Positions 12,016 through 24,935 are shown, numbered from the stretch's first letter. The stretch: 64,000 bases of DNA from Nyssa sinensis (GCA_008638375.1 CM018047.1:51158679-51222678), one strand, 5' to 3'. Made by a program: numbers and translations. Notes: generated by a model not told the origin, from the sequence alone.

Positions 12016-13850
12016 CTGACGTCATCATGACGTCAGCATGACACGTTGAACCGGTCAGACTGGTTGGTCCAGTAAGACCCTAGACCGGTTCACTTAAAAC
12101 CAACAAAAACCCTTTGGTTCACCTATTTAATTTTTAATAAGAAAACCAGAACTTATGATAATTACGGTTTGACCCCTAGACTTATGAGAAATTATGTTTT
12201 GACCCACCAGAATTAAATATTAATAAAATAATAATTAAATTAATTAATTAATAAATTAATTTAATTATTTAAATATTCAAAAATATCCCGGAGTCCAAAT
12301 GGGACAAGTCATTAGTGTATTTTGACTATCTCAACCATTCTGAGACCAATGGTGAGGTCCATTTTACGAGACGGGGTCCCGAAAAATAAAAGACCCGTAG
12401 TAACCTTTAAAATTATCAAAATGCCCCTGAATTAAATTACAGTCAAACGAACTCCGAATTAAGTAAACAAATAGTTAAAATTTATTATCTCGAGCATTCT
12501 GGACTCAACCGTGAAGTCCGATTTGTGAAAAGAGGTCACAAAATGTAAGGACCCGTGTAAAGTGCAAAATGATTGTTTTGCCCTTTTGAACCCAGGTGTC
12601 CGAATTGAATTCTACGAAACCCTAAACTTATTTTCTTCGATGTCCCGGACTCAATAGTAGAGTCTAAATTAACAAAATAAAAACTTATAAGATAAAGACA
12701 TAAAATTTGATGAATAGCATGACTCAAGTGACAAATGAACTGAGTTACCTGTTATGATTTTAGGGACACGAGAGGGCAAGGAGAAGGTGATCTGACCTTC
12801 GGTATTCTCCCTGTGATCCTACCATACTACGAGTACGCTTTCCCTGGTTGAGGTCGATTATCAGGTACGATATATTGTGCTAAGTAAGAAATAGAATTGA
12901 GATTAGGAATACTTGTTCTGCTGCCTTGATTGTTCACATGTTTGCTTGATTGTTCACATGCTTATATGCTTCATGCTATCTTGCTAAAGTTGGGTGATGA
13001 TGTGGATGATGATTGTTTGTATATCGCATGTGTTAGAGTAGTGTGTGAATTATATGCTTTGAGAACTGTCGACATTATGAAATATGTACTTGAAAGCATG
13101 CTTTGTGTGTGAATGAGATGCATCATTGAGATTACATTATGACATGATGGAACCAAAGCATGTTGACATAGTATGATTCCTTGGACATGACATGATATTG
13201 CATTTGGTACCCTAACCAGCGGGAGCGATCCGCGAAGGGACATGATATTGCATTTGGTACCCTAACCAGCGGGAGCGATCCGTGAAGGGACATGACATTA
13301 TATTGCATTACATTACATCACATGAGTTGACATGGACATGGCATAGACTTGACATGATTGTGGCATAGAGCGGTGTGGGCGTTTCATGGGCATTGTTACT
13401 ACATTGCATGGATGATATGGATGACATGCAGATTATTGCTAGTATATTGTATGCATGATGTTGAATGCCATGTAGATATAACTGTACACTTGCACATGCC
13501 ACGCCCTTAATTTTGTTTCTTGCATTAGCATTATATTGTACCAGCATGTTGAGCTGACCCTTTTAGTGGGGCAACATTTCAGATGATGTCCCAGCTGTAC
13601 GAGACAGGGAGATGAGCTGATTAGGAACTATGTTAGGCCCAAGGGGCGCTTTGATATTGTGTAAGGGCATAAGCCCGAGATTGTATCTTATTTTGTATGT
13701 TGTGAATGAATGGACCAGACCTCGTGTATGTACCAGAATTGTGCACGGAATGTATGTAATTATATTTAATCGTCTTTATTTTCTTATTATTTTTATTTTC
13801 TTTTGTCTCGTTACTCGCGCCTCGGGTTCGCTGGAATTCGGAGCGTGACA
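10805..13850 (+). mobile_element. Solo LTR (3.0 kb) with perfect target-site duplication TATAT
   Basis: Runs from TGTAATAACCCGG to GGAGCGTGACA and is flanked by TATAT at 10800-10804 and 13851-13855. No coding domain is inside. It is related to the solo LTR at 4007-7214 through the central CCCGAAAAATAAAA and AATGCCCC segment (about 12360-12440). It contains GT and GA runs (10983-11210), a TA run (about 11985-12010) and a near-perfect 50-bp tandem duplication. It interrupts the non-autonomous element. Orientation is inferred from the related copy. Confidence 0.88.
13191..13290. repeat. 50-bp tandem duplication within the solo LTR
   Basis: 13191-13240 and 13241-13290 are identical except for one base (CCGCG versus CCGTG), so the duplication is recent. 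Confidence 0.9.
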
Positions 13851-14783
13851 TATATAGATCAAATCAAGTTGGAGTTGGGCTCACTTGGTGGCTTTAGAAC
13901 ATGTGTTTGGCCTGTTTTAACTAGTTGTGATGTGACTTTGGGGTGTCAAGCTCTTCACATTGCACTGTGTTGTGTGATGATGGTGTGGAGCTGGTGGGTG
14001 ATCAGTTGGGCTAATGCTTGAGATTGGGATGGTGGTGGCGAGTGTCGTGATGGTGCATGACTATGGTTAGGTCGTGGCAGGCAACGTTGGCGATGTTGCG
14101 ACGCTTGGTATGGTGGACCATGTGGCCGTAGAAGAGATGGGTAGCGGTGGTTTGGGTGTTGTCCTAGTAAGGCCCGAGCTTAGTGGGTCGTGTATATGGG
14201 TTAAGTGCGATGGTGGGCTAGAACATATTTCAATGGTAACTTTTAAATAATAGTGGTGACGGCATGGAGTCAGCAATAGGAAAATCTGTGACGAAAGATT
14301 TGAGTGAAAGACGTTGACTTAGTAGTGGTTGATGACTGACTTTGCTAATGATTGCAACTGACAAGTGGTGGTGAGGGTTCTTCGGAAATAATAGAGGATA
14401 GATTCGACAATCGTCAACAAGAAGTTGAGATGATGGTCGAGAAACCACTAGTAGACGATGATCAAATTTAGAAACTTGAAAGGATCCATTTTAACATACA
14501 TGAATCTACAATGATCTGGATAAGGAATCAATACTACAACCAATGGTGATGTTGGTTTTGACTGGTGGCGTTGGCGACAACCAATAGATCAGAAACTAAG
14601 ATGCCATAATGGTGGATAAGACAAGGTTGAGTTTTGTGATAGTGGAGCTTAATTTGGTGGTTGATTGGAGTAACTAACAAGGCACAAGACAATGATGAGC
14701 GAGGTTGAGTTTTCAATTGACTATGGTGCTATTATGTCAATAAAGATGAACAAGACAAGGGATCGAACTTGGTTCTGATACCA

Positions 14784-15136
14784 TGTTAGATTTTGTAGAA
14801 TAACATAAAAGAGAAAACAAACAGTGAAGAAAGAAAGAAGAGAGTGAAGGAAAAATTCCAAAAGGACTACATCGTATTATATTGATTGTGTGAAACTAAA
14901 CAAGAGAGTTCCTTATATAAGAGGGTCATGAGGTTGTACATGGAAAGTATTAATAAAAAAATATTGTACATGGAAAGTATTAATAAAGAAAACAAGGGTC
15001 ATGAGGTTGTACATGAAAAGTATTAATAAAGGAACAAACTATGAAATCCTAATCTATTACACAATAATATGTGTGGCGACTAACCCTAACCCTAGTATCA
15101 CAATAATATATGGGTAACCCTATTATACTTCTAACA
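14784..15136 (-). repeat. 5' LTR (element orientation) of the non-autonomous element
   Basis: 353 bp, about 91% identical by eye to 9572-9925, and adjacent to the primer-binding site at 14771-14783. Confidence 0.88.
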
Positions 15137-15239
15137 GCTTATACTATCCAAATCTTTATTTTTTTTCTTCAAAACTCAAAGTTAAATTCTTAGGACAAAT
15201 TGATGAATTAAAATTTTTATATGCCTAAATTAGTATGTG

Positions 15240-15270
<31 letters not shown>

Positions 15271-17737
15271 TTATTGACAGAAGCTTCATATATTATTTTA
15301 ACAATGAATTGTACATGACTAAAAGATAATATATGTGTGGATCAGACTTGGGTTGTTACTAGTTTAACCCAAGTCTAACTCAAATTAAAGTTGGATTTGA
15401 GTGTTCTTGTTCATACCGTTCTAAATTACATATAATATTGTTCAATTCTTAAAAAATTCAGACTGAATTCGAAATTGGATTCGGATTAATCCGTTTAAAT
15501 TGTAAACCCCCACAAAGAATGCATAACTGAAATAGAAATAGGTTTTTATAATGTGGTTTTGAAAAATAATTACAAACGCATGGGTGACCTTCATGTTAAT
15601 TATTTCATTTTCCGTAGGCCAAAAGAAAAAATAAATAGTAAAAGAAAGCCAACTATTATTTCTCAAAAACGTTGACTTACAACTATGGAGCAGCCATTCC
15701 AGATGGGATTTATAAAAATCAGAAGCATGATATAATATTAGAAAATTATAGATAACTACAAATTTTATTATTATTATAAAATGAGACAGATAAGTTCTAC
15801 TAAATTTTTTATTGGACCATTAAGTTCATATATTTAAAAAATATTTTCTAATAAGTGCAATTATCCTCCAAAAAAAATATATAGATTCCTAATTGAAATG
15901 AACTAAAAAAAAAGCTACAAAATCATCCACCACTTGAAACAAAATAATGTGGCTACAAAATAATAAAAATAAAAATAAAATAATTGAGGTCATAACAAAA
16001 TTAGGCAATTCAATATTTCGTTAATTATGCCACATGTTGCAAAGATTTCCTTAATTTAAAACTTATATATGAGACTCTAAAAAAATTATGTATGTGAAAT
16101 TAGGAAAATTTTTAATTAAATAAAGAGATTCTAAAAAACTTTAAAATAAAAAATTCAAAAATTAATAGAAATTCCATTAAAGAGTCAATTTGAAATTAAG
16201 ATAAAAGATAAAGTGTGGAAATTTTAAACTTAAAAAGGATAAAAACAGAAATTAAAAGGGCATATTTAAAAACATTTCAAAAATATATAAAATTTTTCTA
16301 ATAAAAAAAAAAGAGAGATCCCCTTTGTGCCATGCTAGCTGGCTCTGCATGGTTGAGTTTTGGAAAGCACCATACAATACCTAAACCTTTCAAGAAATGA
16401 ATTAAAATAAAGGACAAAAGCCCCAACCCATAGGCATTTTAAATCATACACCAAAAATTTGGGGCCTATAGGCTGTAATAACTGCAGAAAAAAATAATTC
16501 ATTGTTGAACCTTCACTATCATGGTCAGTTAAGCCAGCTAAGCTATTTCGTTCCTTTTTTTTTTTTTTTTTTTTTTTTTCCGCATCTGGTTGACTTCACT
16601 CTTATGTCCTCTTCTCATGTTTTCACACACTTTTACAATTTAATTCAACAAGTTCATTTTTGATTTATCACTCCTCCATATTAAACTTATAAGAGTGTAT
16701 ATAGATGTGTGTGTGTGTGTGTGGGCACGCTATATATGTACATGTGTGTTGACACTGATTTAGGGAGTGACAAAAGCGATTTTTGCAAAATTTAAATTCT
16801 TTAAGCGTCACCTTTGCATTTTTTTCAAATTTAGGAGTTGATGGCATCCCACAAATTTTGTTAAATTTTTGTAACAATTCATTTAGAAAGTTTATTTGAT
16901 AAACTTAGTTCCTCCTATCACTTTTTTTAGATTTGTCAATGTGTCTTTGTGTGTATATTGTATATGTATATATAATTGATATATAATGATGTTGCACTTT
17001 CTAATCAGTGAGACTTCCGCTCTTCTTCGCCTGTCAAGAACTCGAAAAGAGAGATCAGAGGGCCACCGGGATGGCTCCGGTGATAACCGCTTCAATGATA
17101 AAGTCAGTAAAAATAAAAGAGGGACTGCAGTTGAAAAAGATGAATTGACTGTAATTACAAAGTGCATCTTAGAGTTTTATTTATAGGCTGCAAACTTCTT
17201 AAGTTGATTAGGATTTAGAGCCGTGAAAGTAGAGATTTGAAGATATCCGAGAAATAGCAGTTTTCATATCACATTTTGTTTCCTTATTCTAAGGTCAGTA
17301 GAGCATGTAATGCGGTGATTAGCTCGGAACCCCTCTAGGTACATACTTCGAACTCTTTGCTCTAAAAAAAAGGTTTGTGCCCTTCTGATCAAGGAATGTC
17401 TGGATCCTTTGGATTTCTAGATCTGAATAACTTTATGTTATTTCCTGACCTGCACATGAAAAAGCTCATATACATATGTCAATCTTGAGTTAGGCTGTCA
17501 TTTTATAGTATATTATACAAAAAAAAAAAAAAAAAAATACAATTTTGATTTCTCTTGATAATTTAGTGGCAAATAGTAATGAACATGACAATGCTTGGCT
17601 CACACCGGCTAGTTCAACCAGGAACAAAATCATAAAGAAAAGAAAAAAAACAGAAGAAAAAACTTAGGATATATTAAAACGACGTCGTTATTCTTTGGCT
17701 ACACCGTCATTTGCTTCTTTTTTTTTTTAATTTCTAA
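15137..17737. other. AT-rich intergenic DNA
   Basis: No confident gene. A TA run (15253-15270) and a T run (16556-16580) are present. The stretch 16985-17190 is more balanced in composition, with purine-rich sequence and TTTATTTATAGG. It resembles an LTR or leader fragment, but I cannot assign it. Confidence 0.45.
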
Positions 17738-18230
17738 TTAGACGTACACAGGCTTGCAAAGGAACATGAGCGACGATGCGGATGCATCACCGAGTCTCCC
17801 ACCACCCAACCTCTCGTAATAATCAACACAAAACAGCGAGAGCGAGAGCTCCATTTGGTGGCGAAACTAGACCCGCCGAACCAGGTCCGAGTCACCACCA
17901 CCCAGCCCGAGTTTCGCTAGTTACCTGACGCAAACACGCCATGTAAAGCCTCTGGTAGCCACCCAGGGCCACCACCACAGGCCTTACACGGGATGGTGGA
18001 GGCGAAATGTGGCCGAAGCAGAGGTGTTCCTAGAGCAAGTCGTTGCTACTTACGGAACACCAGAGGCGGCAGACACAGGCTGCGACACCGAGCGAGTGAC
18101 CGTCGAGTCGTTTCAGAATCTCTACTAGAATATCCACGTGGTCGTTGATACAAAAATTGGGCCTCTTCTCTTCATCTGCCGCAATGTTTAGCAGGCTGTT
18201 TTGGTGAATCTGTTCCACCATTCTTACCAT
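17738..18230 (-). pseudogene. F-box protein pseudogene
   Basis: From the ATG at 18230 the frame gives an N-terminal lead, then an F-box-like stretch (DILVEILKRLDGHSLGVAAC, then VCRLWCSV) at about residues 30-62. F-box proteins supply substrate choice to SCF ubiquitin ligases. The frame then meets TAG (18032-18030) where the family has Trp. It continues as EHLCFGH and VVVALGGYQRLYM, loses frame near 17915, meets another TAG before FRHQMELSLSL, and ends in LSLFCVDYYERLGGG...LMFLCKP with a stop at 17738. Length and order suggest a small intronless F-box protein of the GID2/SNE-like kind, but the subgroup is inference. The disabling changes make it non-functional. An A-run 8-10 bp past the stop (minus strand) leaves retrocopy origin open. 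Confidence 0.75.
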
Positions 18231-18328
18231 GCAGCTTCAATATCACAATTCACAAATGTATGAGATATATGAAGTGAAAGTTGGGAGAGAAATAGTAGGT
18301 ATTTGTAGAGGGAGAAGGGTTTTGACTT

Positions 18329-18329
<1 letters not shown>

Positions 18330-18381
<52 letters not shown>
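18330..18381. repeat. GA/CT microsatellite
   Basis: About 25 GA units, roughly 100 bp upstream of the F-box pseudogene start, where plant leaders often hold CT tracts. Confidence 0.95.
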
Positions 18382-18384
<3 letters not shown>

Positions 18385-18608
18385 CGAGGGACGAAGGGAA
18401 GAGGCTGAAAGGAAAAATTCCAAACAGAAGAATTGGAGCCAAAGCTCTAAATGATTTTTTCTAAAAGGCTTTTCGGGTAAGCAAAATTGTTGTTTGTTGT
18501 TTTTGTTGTTTGCATACTCCAATACTGGGTTTAGGTCCGTTGAAAAATCATAACGTTGAGTGCCAGCTTTGCATGGATGGTCTACAACTCTATAGCTGTA
18601 CGTGTTGA

Positions 18609-18641
<33 letters not shown>

Positions 18642-18644
<3 letters not shown>

Positions 18645-18796
18645 TTGTGCATACTGCATATATATTATTAGGTGGAACCACCAAAATTGGAATGATGGTA
18701 AAAAAATTGGAATGGATCAAAATTTTGGGAGTTAGGTTAAAAGTTTGGATGAGAAATGAGAGAAATAATAGGTAAAAATATATATATATATATATG

Positions 18797-18829
<33 letters not shown>

Positions 18830-18975
18830 TTGTGCATACTGCATATATATTATTAGGTGGAACCACCAAAATTGGAATGATGGTAAAAAAATTGGAATGG
18901 ATCAAAATTTTGGGAGTTAGGCTAAAATTTTGGATGAGAAATGAGAGAAATAATAGGTAAAAATTAGATTAAGGT
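18642..18975. repeat. 185-bp direct duplication separated by TA runs
   Basis: CACTTGTGCATACTGCATAT and the next ~130 bp occur at 18642 and again at 18827 with few changes. TA runs lie at both junctions and could have promoted the event. Confidence 0.9.
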
Positions 18976-19739
18976 AAAATTTTAAAATAAGCTAGCATTG
19001 AAAATGTGTATGTATAAAAAATACACTCTATAATTTGAGTGTGATGTAACTTGACTCAACCCCTGTCTACCTTCCACCTCTGCGCATATATATATATATA
19101 TATTTACATACGTATACTTTTGTATATATATATATATGTGTGTGTATGCACATATATATGATGTGTATACATACATATGTCTATGCACATATAGGATTAT
19201 AACTCGGGCGGGTTAGGTCAAGCTTGAGGATTGTCCAAGTATAACCCATGATGTGGGACGGTCAAATCGAGCTTGAGTTTAAGCCTAATGAGTTCAATTT
19301 GAACTTGGTCTAAGATAAAGTTGACTGTTTGTTAGATTTTTTCGAGTGGCCAGTAGATCGGATTCGTTCAGGCTGGGCTAAGGTTTCAGTTGGGTTCGAG
19401 TTTGAATTCTAGTTTAATTCGAGTTTTGGGTCTGAATCTCGCATTAGTCCTACAATAAGATCTTATATATTATTTAATTAATAATTAAAATTTGTTAAAA
19501 AAATAAAATCTAATGGTATATATTAATTATTCTTATAGAAAATATATTATATATATACGACTACAGCTGGAGCTCGAGCTTCCAAGGCCCTAGCCTAGCC
19601 GACTCACTAATTATCGTTTAGACCTATACTAACAATTTGTTCAAGTCTGTAATTTTTTAGATGGGATTCAGATTGGCTAGACCAAGTTGAAGTCCCATGC
19701 ACAGATACATTATGCACATATATATATATATATAGTTAT
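18976..19739. other. Intergenic DNA
   Basis: TA/GT microsatellites (19085-19160) and a segment rich in GAGCTTGAG-like words (19205-19590) that looks like old transposon debris. No gene is seen. Confidence 0.4.
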
Positions 19740-21243
19740 ATATAAAAGGTAGTGGACCATGTTGTTAGTTGTAACAGGGTTAAAGGGCCAGCCTAGTCTA
19801 GAGGATGTGAAATTTGAGACCAGCTTTTAAGGGCATGGGTGGATCTCGTTGAAGGATTCTGTAGGTCTTCCACTTCTTAGAAGTCAGAAGAGCAAGTTGT
19901 GTATGGGGTGGTTGAATTTTTGCCATCAAGTAATGTCACTCTTATCTTCACAAAAGTTATGATTCTTTTTTGAATTACTTTCCTTTGAATCTAATGGAAA
20001 AAAATTTCTAAACAGAACAATTTCATAAAGACTTTTTATTTCTTTTCAAAAAGAAGTGATAACAGATAAGTTTGAATTGTGTTTTTCCAAGATAGAAGAT
20101 AAAAACTAGCTAAGATATTAAAATAGGACATATGGACCAAAATATTCCCCTTCTCACAAAAAGTGCATACAAAAAATTGCTAAATTAAATGAGAAAAAGA
20201 AAAAGATTCCTATAAGAACAAAAATTCAATCCACACACACAATTGGAGGGTTGTGGAGAATCAAACTTAGATTTGATGGTTCTTCCATTTTTTTTTTTGT
20301 ATTTGAGAGAGGGGAGGAGGACATTTGGTGTATTTTTTTTATCTTATTTTTTTTTTACCCAGAATTTCCCTGAGGAGAGTCTTTTGTTTGATGATTTCTT
20401 TTGACATGGGCAACTTTTAACCAAGTTTTCAAGTAATGGTAAAGCGATCACATATGTAACATACGTAACATAACTAATACGATTATTCGGAGTGTATTTC
20501 ATCGCACAACCCTCTACAATTATATCGATACATGTGTTTTAATTACATAATTTCATATATTTGAGTTTTTATTAATTTTTGGTGAATTTTACAAAACTTA
20601 TAAGTATGATTTCATATGATGAATAAAAAGTTTTATATAATCTTTTAAGTCCCTAAAAACAAGATAAGTGTATTAATAATTACATTTGACCAATTTTTTG
20701 TACAGAAATACACTTAAATATGAAAATAAATTAAATATATAAAAAATTTAATACTAAATCATATAGAAATTACATTAACAATTAAACTAAAAAAATCATC
20801 CTCATCAAGTTTTTTTGATCAAGCAAATATTAAAAATTGGAGTCGGCCCAAGAAGGAGATTTATATTAAAGGATTTTAGAAAACAATAAACAAACAAAAA
20901 GAAAAAAAAAGGAGAAACTATTAAATGAAAAAAAAAAAGAGAAAAGGAAAAAAAAAATAGAACAATCCAGTGGCAGCAACCCACTAGCACCCGTAGTCCC
21001 ACACATATAGGCAATGCTAAAAACACAATAATATTAAGGGAGCTTTAGAGATAAGTTATTCATAAAAAAACAATAATTAAGTTAAGGTTTAATTCAAAAT
21101 ATTATAATTTAAAAAGTCTTTCAATATTTTGGTAGGTAAAGAAATTGGTTTAGGGTGAGATTGTGTTTGCAAGAAGGTTGCAACGAGTGATGAATGGTGG
21201 ACCAATAAAATATAGGTCTGCTACTTTTTAAGTAATATATTTT

Positions 21244-21554
21244 TGTTAGATGTGGTAGAAAAACACAAAAGAGATAAGAAATAGAGAAGAAAGAGAGAAG
21301 AGAGAGAAGAAAAAAACTCAAAGGACTACATTGTAATTAGACTGAATTATTTCTAAAACTAAATAGAATAGTTCCTTATATAGAAGGGTTATGAAGTTGT
21401 ATATGGAAAGTATTATGAGATTGTACATTAAAGGTATTCATAAAAGAAATAAAGGTCATGAAATTGTCCATGAAAAATGTTAATATAAACTATAAAATCT
21501 TAATCCTACTAAAATTACACAATAATATATATATGAACTATTATACTTCTAACA
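21244..21554 (-). mobile_element. Solo LTR (311 bp) with target-site duplication ATTTT
   Basis: TGTTAGA...TCTAACA ends match the LTRs at 9572 and 14784, with shared CCTTATATA and GTACAT...GGTATT words but clear divergence. The flanks ATTTT (21239-21243) and ATTTT (21555-21559) are identical. The LTR is absent from the matching place in block R. The strand is that of the related element. Confidence 0.88.
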
Positions 21555-21599
21555 ATTTTGAATGCATTATTTTGTTCAATTCTTTAATTTTATTTTAGT

Positions 21600-21860
21600 A
21601 GTGCAACGCTAACGAAATGTTACAAAGTTTAGAGAAAAAGGCTTGAGATACTCTTGGTATAGGTGTTTGCGCTGCGCACCTTCATAAGGTGTTAGGCCTA
21701 ATTTTTTAGGAGCTTTGTCCACTGTGGATGATCCCAATGGCGATCTCGATACTCCAAGTTCTGTGCAACAAAATTTGGAAGAACCTGCTGGTTATAATAA
21801 CCATCTAGCTCCAACATTTGTTGTCAATTTTCATTGTTTTAACATTTGAACCCACTTGGT
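21600..21860. other. Unidentified conserved segment shared with block R
   Basis: GTTAGGCCTAATTT, TTAGGAGCTTTGT, CAACAAAATTTGGA and CAATTTTCATTGTTT are kept in the same order at 35540-35690 and 40660-40840, where the copia element splits the block. A plus-frame reading has short open stretches, but I recognise no family. Confidence 0.4.
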
Positions 21861-22223
21861 ATAACATTAATTCAAAGCATTAAAAAAGAGAGAAGATTAG
21901 TCATTGCTTTATGTGAAGAGAATATATATATATATGTATATATATATATGTCAACAGAAGAAGGAAATGGAAAAATCTAGGTGAACAAATTTGAAAATGT
22001 GGCTGCATGTGACTTGATCATCAATCTAGTTGCATAACTTCATCATAATAACACATAATATAGGTCATCGCTCTAATTTATAGATGATTAGAACAGGTAC
22101 AAACTAGCTAATCACATCACTTTATTAATATAAATCATCAAAGGATGATACATTCAATTCAGTAAAGCTAAAACCATCCCCATACATACAAATCTAAGAA
22201 AGGAAATATTACCCACTCAAATT

Positions 22224-24935
22224 TCAGTTTCTTTGACCTGCTTTTCTTCTTGGCTTTTGTTGCTTCCTCCCAAAAGTTTTGACAAACCAATTGCTTTGAA
22301 ACCATTCATGATACCTCGTGGTCAGAGTGTGCCTAATGACCAACCCAACTATTAGCCCACTTCCACATCCTGCGAATATGAATATCCAATCAAATTCACT
22401 TGAGAACTCTGAATCATTACCTTCTTCAACAACCAAAGGTGGCACTGGTGATGGTGGCGTTGAAATTCCACATTTCTTTGACAAAGGTTCTTCGCACAAT
22501 CCTGAATTCCCTTGGTAGGAATTGTTCTCAAACATATCAAATGGTTTCCCACGTGGTATGGGCCCGGTGAGATTGTTGTTAGAGACATTTAAGATTTCAA
22601 GGAAGTTAAGCCGCAATAGTTGCTGTGGGATCTCTCCTGAGAGCTTGTTTTGAGAAAGGTCCAATGATTCAAGGTTTGTTAGGTTTGCAAATGATGACGG
22701 GATTAAGCCAATAAGATCATTGCCAGAAAGGTTTAGCAGCTGAAGCCCTTTCAGGTTTCCAATATAGTTGGAAATCGGCCCGTTGAATTTGTTACTTGAG
22801 AGATCAATAGCTATGAAGATATCGGGGATCTTCACATACTTAGTTTTTACTCCTTTATAAGTTATGGTCATTGAATCAAAATAGCTCCAATCCCATGTAT
22901 CATACGGCATTTGAAAACTTGTGTTTTCTTGCAAATATGCCATCTTGTCTGCGTGGACAATTTTCATCGCATTTAAATTTTGAAAGAATTCGTGAGGCAA
23001 ATTACCTGTGAAACCATTCCCAGAGAGGTCAACGATGCGCAACTTTGAGACCTTAAAATTGGCTTTAGGACTCCATATTGCACCATGGAATTTGTTCCTT
23101 TGCAAAATGAGAACCTGCAACTCTGAAAGATCCCCTAACCAAAATGGGAAAGTATCCTCAATTTGATTATTTCCGAGATTAAGAAGCTGGAGCATTGCAC
23201 AATTTACCAATGATCTTGGTATCTGCCCTTGTAAATGATTTTCACTCAAGTCGATCATCCTCAATTTGCTTTTGACTGAGTGTGTTTGAGGAATGGTGCC
23301 ATTGAAGTTGTTGCCTTTCAGATTCAGTACTGACAGAGAATTGCTAAAGTTGCCCAAACATGGAGGAATTTCACCGCTAAACTTGTTGTTAGACAAATCA
23401 AGTACACGAAGAGAACTTAGTTGACAGATCCTTTGCGGAATTTTTCCTGTCAATCTATTGTTCGACACAGCATAGAAAAAGGTTGATGGTGGAGGAATTG
23501 GGAGGGATCCTTGTAACATGTTAAGACGAAGGTCTAAAGATCCTAAAGTAGTCCATGGAAGAACAATTGGACGATTCTCAAAGCTTGTTACGTAGTTGTT
23601 AGAAAGCAATATCGTCCCTAGAGTTTCTATGTTGGAGTTCCACATCCATTCAGGTATTTGGCCATGAATATTGTTGTTTTCAAGGAATAGCTCCACTAAC
23701 TCATCTTGGAATCGTAGGAAATGTAGGAACTCCCTTAAGTTGCATGAAGACAATCCTAAAATCTTAAACTTTGGAAGAGTTACATTGGCACCGTAACTGC
23801 GATTGCTGCTGTGCAACGATAAATTGTTATCTGATAGTTGGAGAGCAGTAAGATTTCTGAGTTTAAGAAAGATGTCTATGTCCACTGGGCCTTGCAGTTG
23901 ATTGCCATAAAGGTCTATCGCAGTTAATTGAGTAAGGTTCATAAGCCAAGATGGGATTTGACCAGATAAATGATTCAAGGAAAGGCTTAACACAGTAAGT
24001 TGGGTTAGGTTTGCAAGAGACACTGGGACCTTACCGTACATATTGATATCATCAAGGAGCAATTGAGAGAGTTTTTTTAGCCTACCAATCCAAGGCAGCA
24101 TCGTTGGGTTGAAGTTATTGAATGAAAGTGATAATGAAGTGAGTTGTGATAGGCTTGCTAAAGATGGAATTTGGCCACTGAAATTGTTTGACCAAAGTTC
24201 CAAAATGGTGAGTTGGGTCAGGTTATTGAGTGAAGTTGGAAGTAACCCGGAGAAATGGCATTCACGGAGATCCAACAGTATCAAGGAACTTAGATTTCCA
24301 ATTGAATCTGGTAGCTTACCAAAGAAACTCGTGCCCGCAAGTTCTAATATCTTGAGGGGGTTGCTATGGTGGAATTCAGGCAAATAACTAGTGAGATTTT
24401 GATTGAACTACAAACTAAGAACTTGAAGCTTCGGTAAGTGGAATATGTTTGTTGGGAATTGGCCACTGAATACAGAATAAGAGAGGTCGAGACTTCTTAG
24501 CTCTAATAGATGGCCAATTCGAGATGGGATTTGAGAATAATTGAAGTGATTATCAGCGAGGTGAAGCCTTTGAAGATGAACAAGGCGGAAGAGACTGCTA
24601 TTAGAGTTTATTGAACCATAGAGAAGACTGCTAGTGAGGTTAAGACCTATTACATGACCAGTACCCTCATCGCACTCAATGCCATCCCACGAGCAGCAGT
24701 CATTACCTTCTCCTTGGAGCTTCCACAAAACAACCTTCGGGTAAGTAGAAGGATCATCAGAAGCACGCCTATTAATTGAAAAGCTTTGCTTAAATTGCGA
24801 CAAGGCAGAGATCTCATCATCATGGCACAATGGCTGCGTAGAAGAGGAAGAGTTAGTGATCACAATAATAAGATGAAAATACGAGAATAAGAAAAACAGT
24901 TGCATTAACATAAAATGATACAAAGATAACCCCAT
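22224..24935 (-). pseudogene. LRR receptor-like protein (RLP) pseudogene
   Basis: Close paralogue of the intact gene at 41204-44209. The ATG at 24935 starts a signal peptide (MGLSLYHFMLMQLFFLF), an N-terminal Cys cap (CCSWDGIEC), LRRs, an island near YKGVKTKYVKIPDIF, the C-terminal cap (NSGLCEEPLSKKC), one membrane helix and a short basic tail. Codon 176 is TAG (24410-24408) where the paralogue has CTG; the frame is otherwise open to 22224. Relative to the paralogue it lacks about 75 residues near residue 157 (roughly three LRRs, joined at a repeated GQ/GE-P-type site) and about 24 residues (one LRR) after NQLQGPV. A truncated product would be a secreted piece with few LRRs. Such proteins normally sense microbes or peptides at the cell surface together with SOBIR1/BAK1-type kinases (family knowledge). 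Readthrough or a sequencing error cannot be excluded. Confidence 0.92.

Larger units (their letters stand above)
9572..15136 (-). mobile_element. Non-autonomous LTR retrotransposon (copia-like LTRs), minus orientation
   Basis: Direct repeats at 9572-9925 and 14784-15136 (TGTTAGA...TCTAACA) bound the element. On the minus strand TGGTATCAGAACC (14783-14771) directly follows the upstream LTR and fits an initiator-Met tRNA primer site. GAAAGGGGG abuts the downstream LTR as a polypurine tract. Removing the nested solo LTR (10805-13850) and one TSD leaves only ~1.8 kb of interior, in which I recognise no gag or pol. It therefore depended on another element. The flanks AAACC and GCTTA do not match, so no target-site duplication remains. 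The two LTRs differ at roughly 9% of positions by eye, so the insertion is old. Confidence 0.85.

Noticed and set aside
18250..19188. 195-residue and smaller minus frames
   Set aside because: Low-complexity Ser/Leu and Tyr/Ile runs from GA and TA repeats; no domain.
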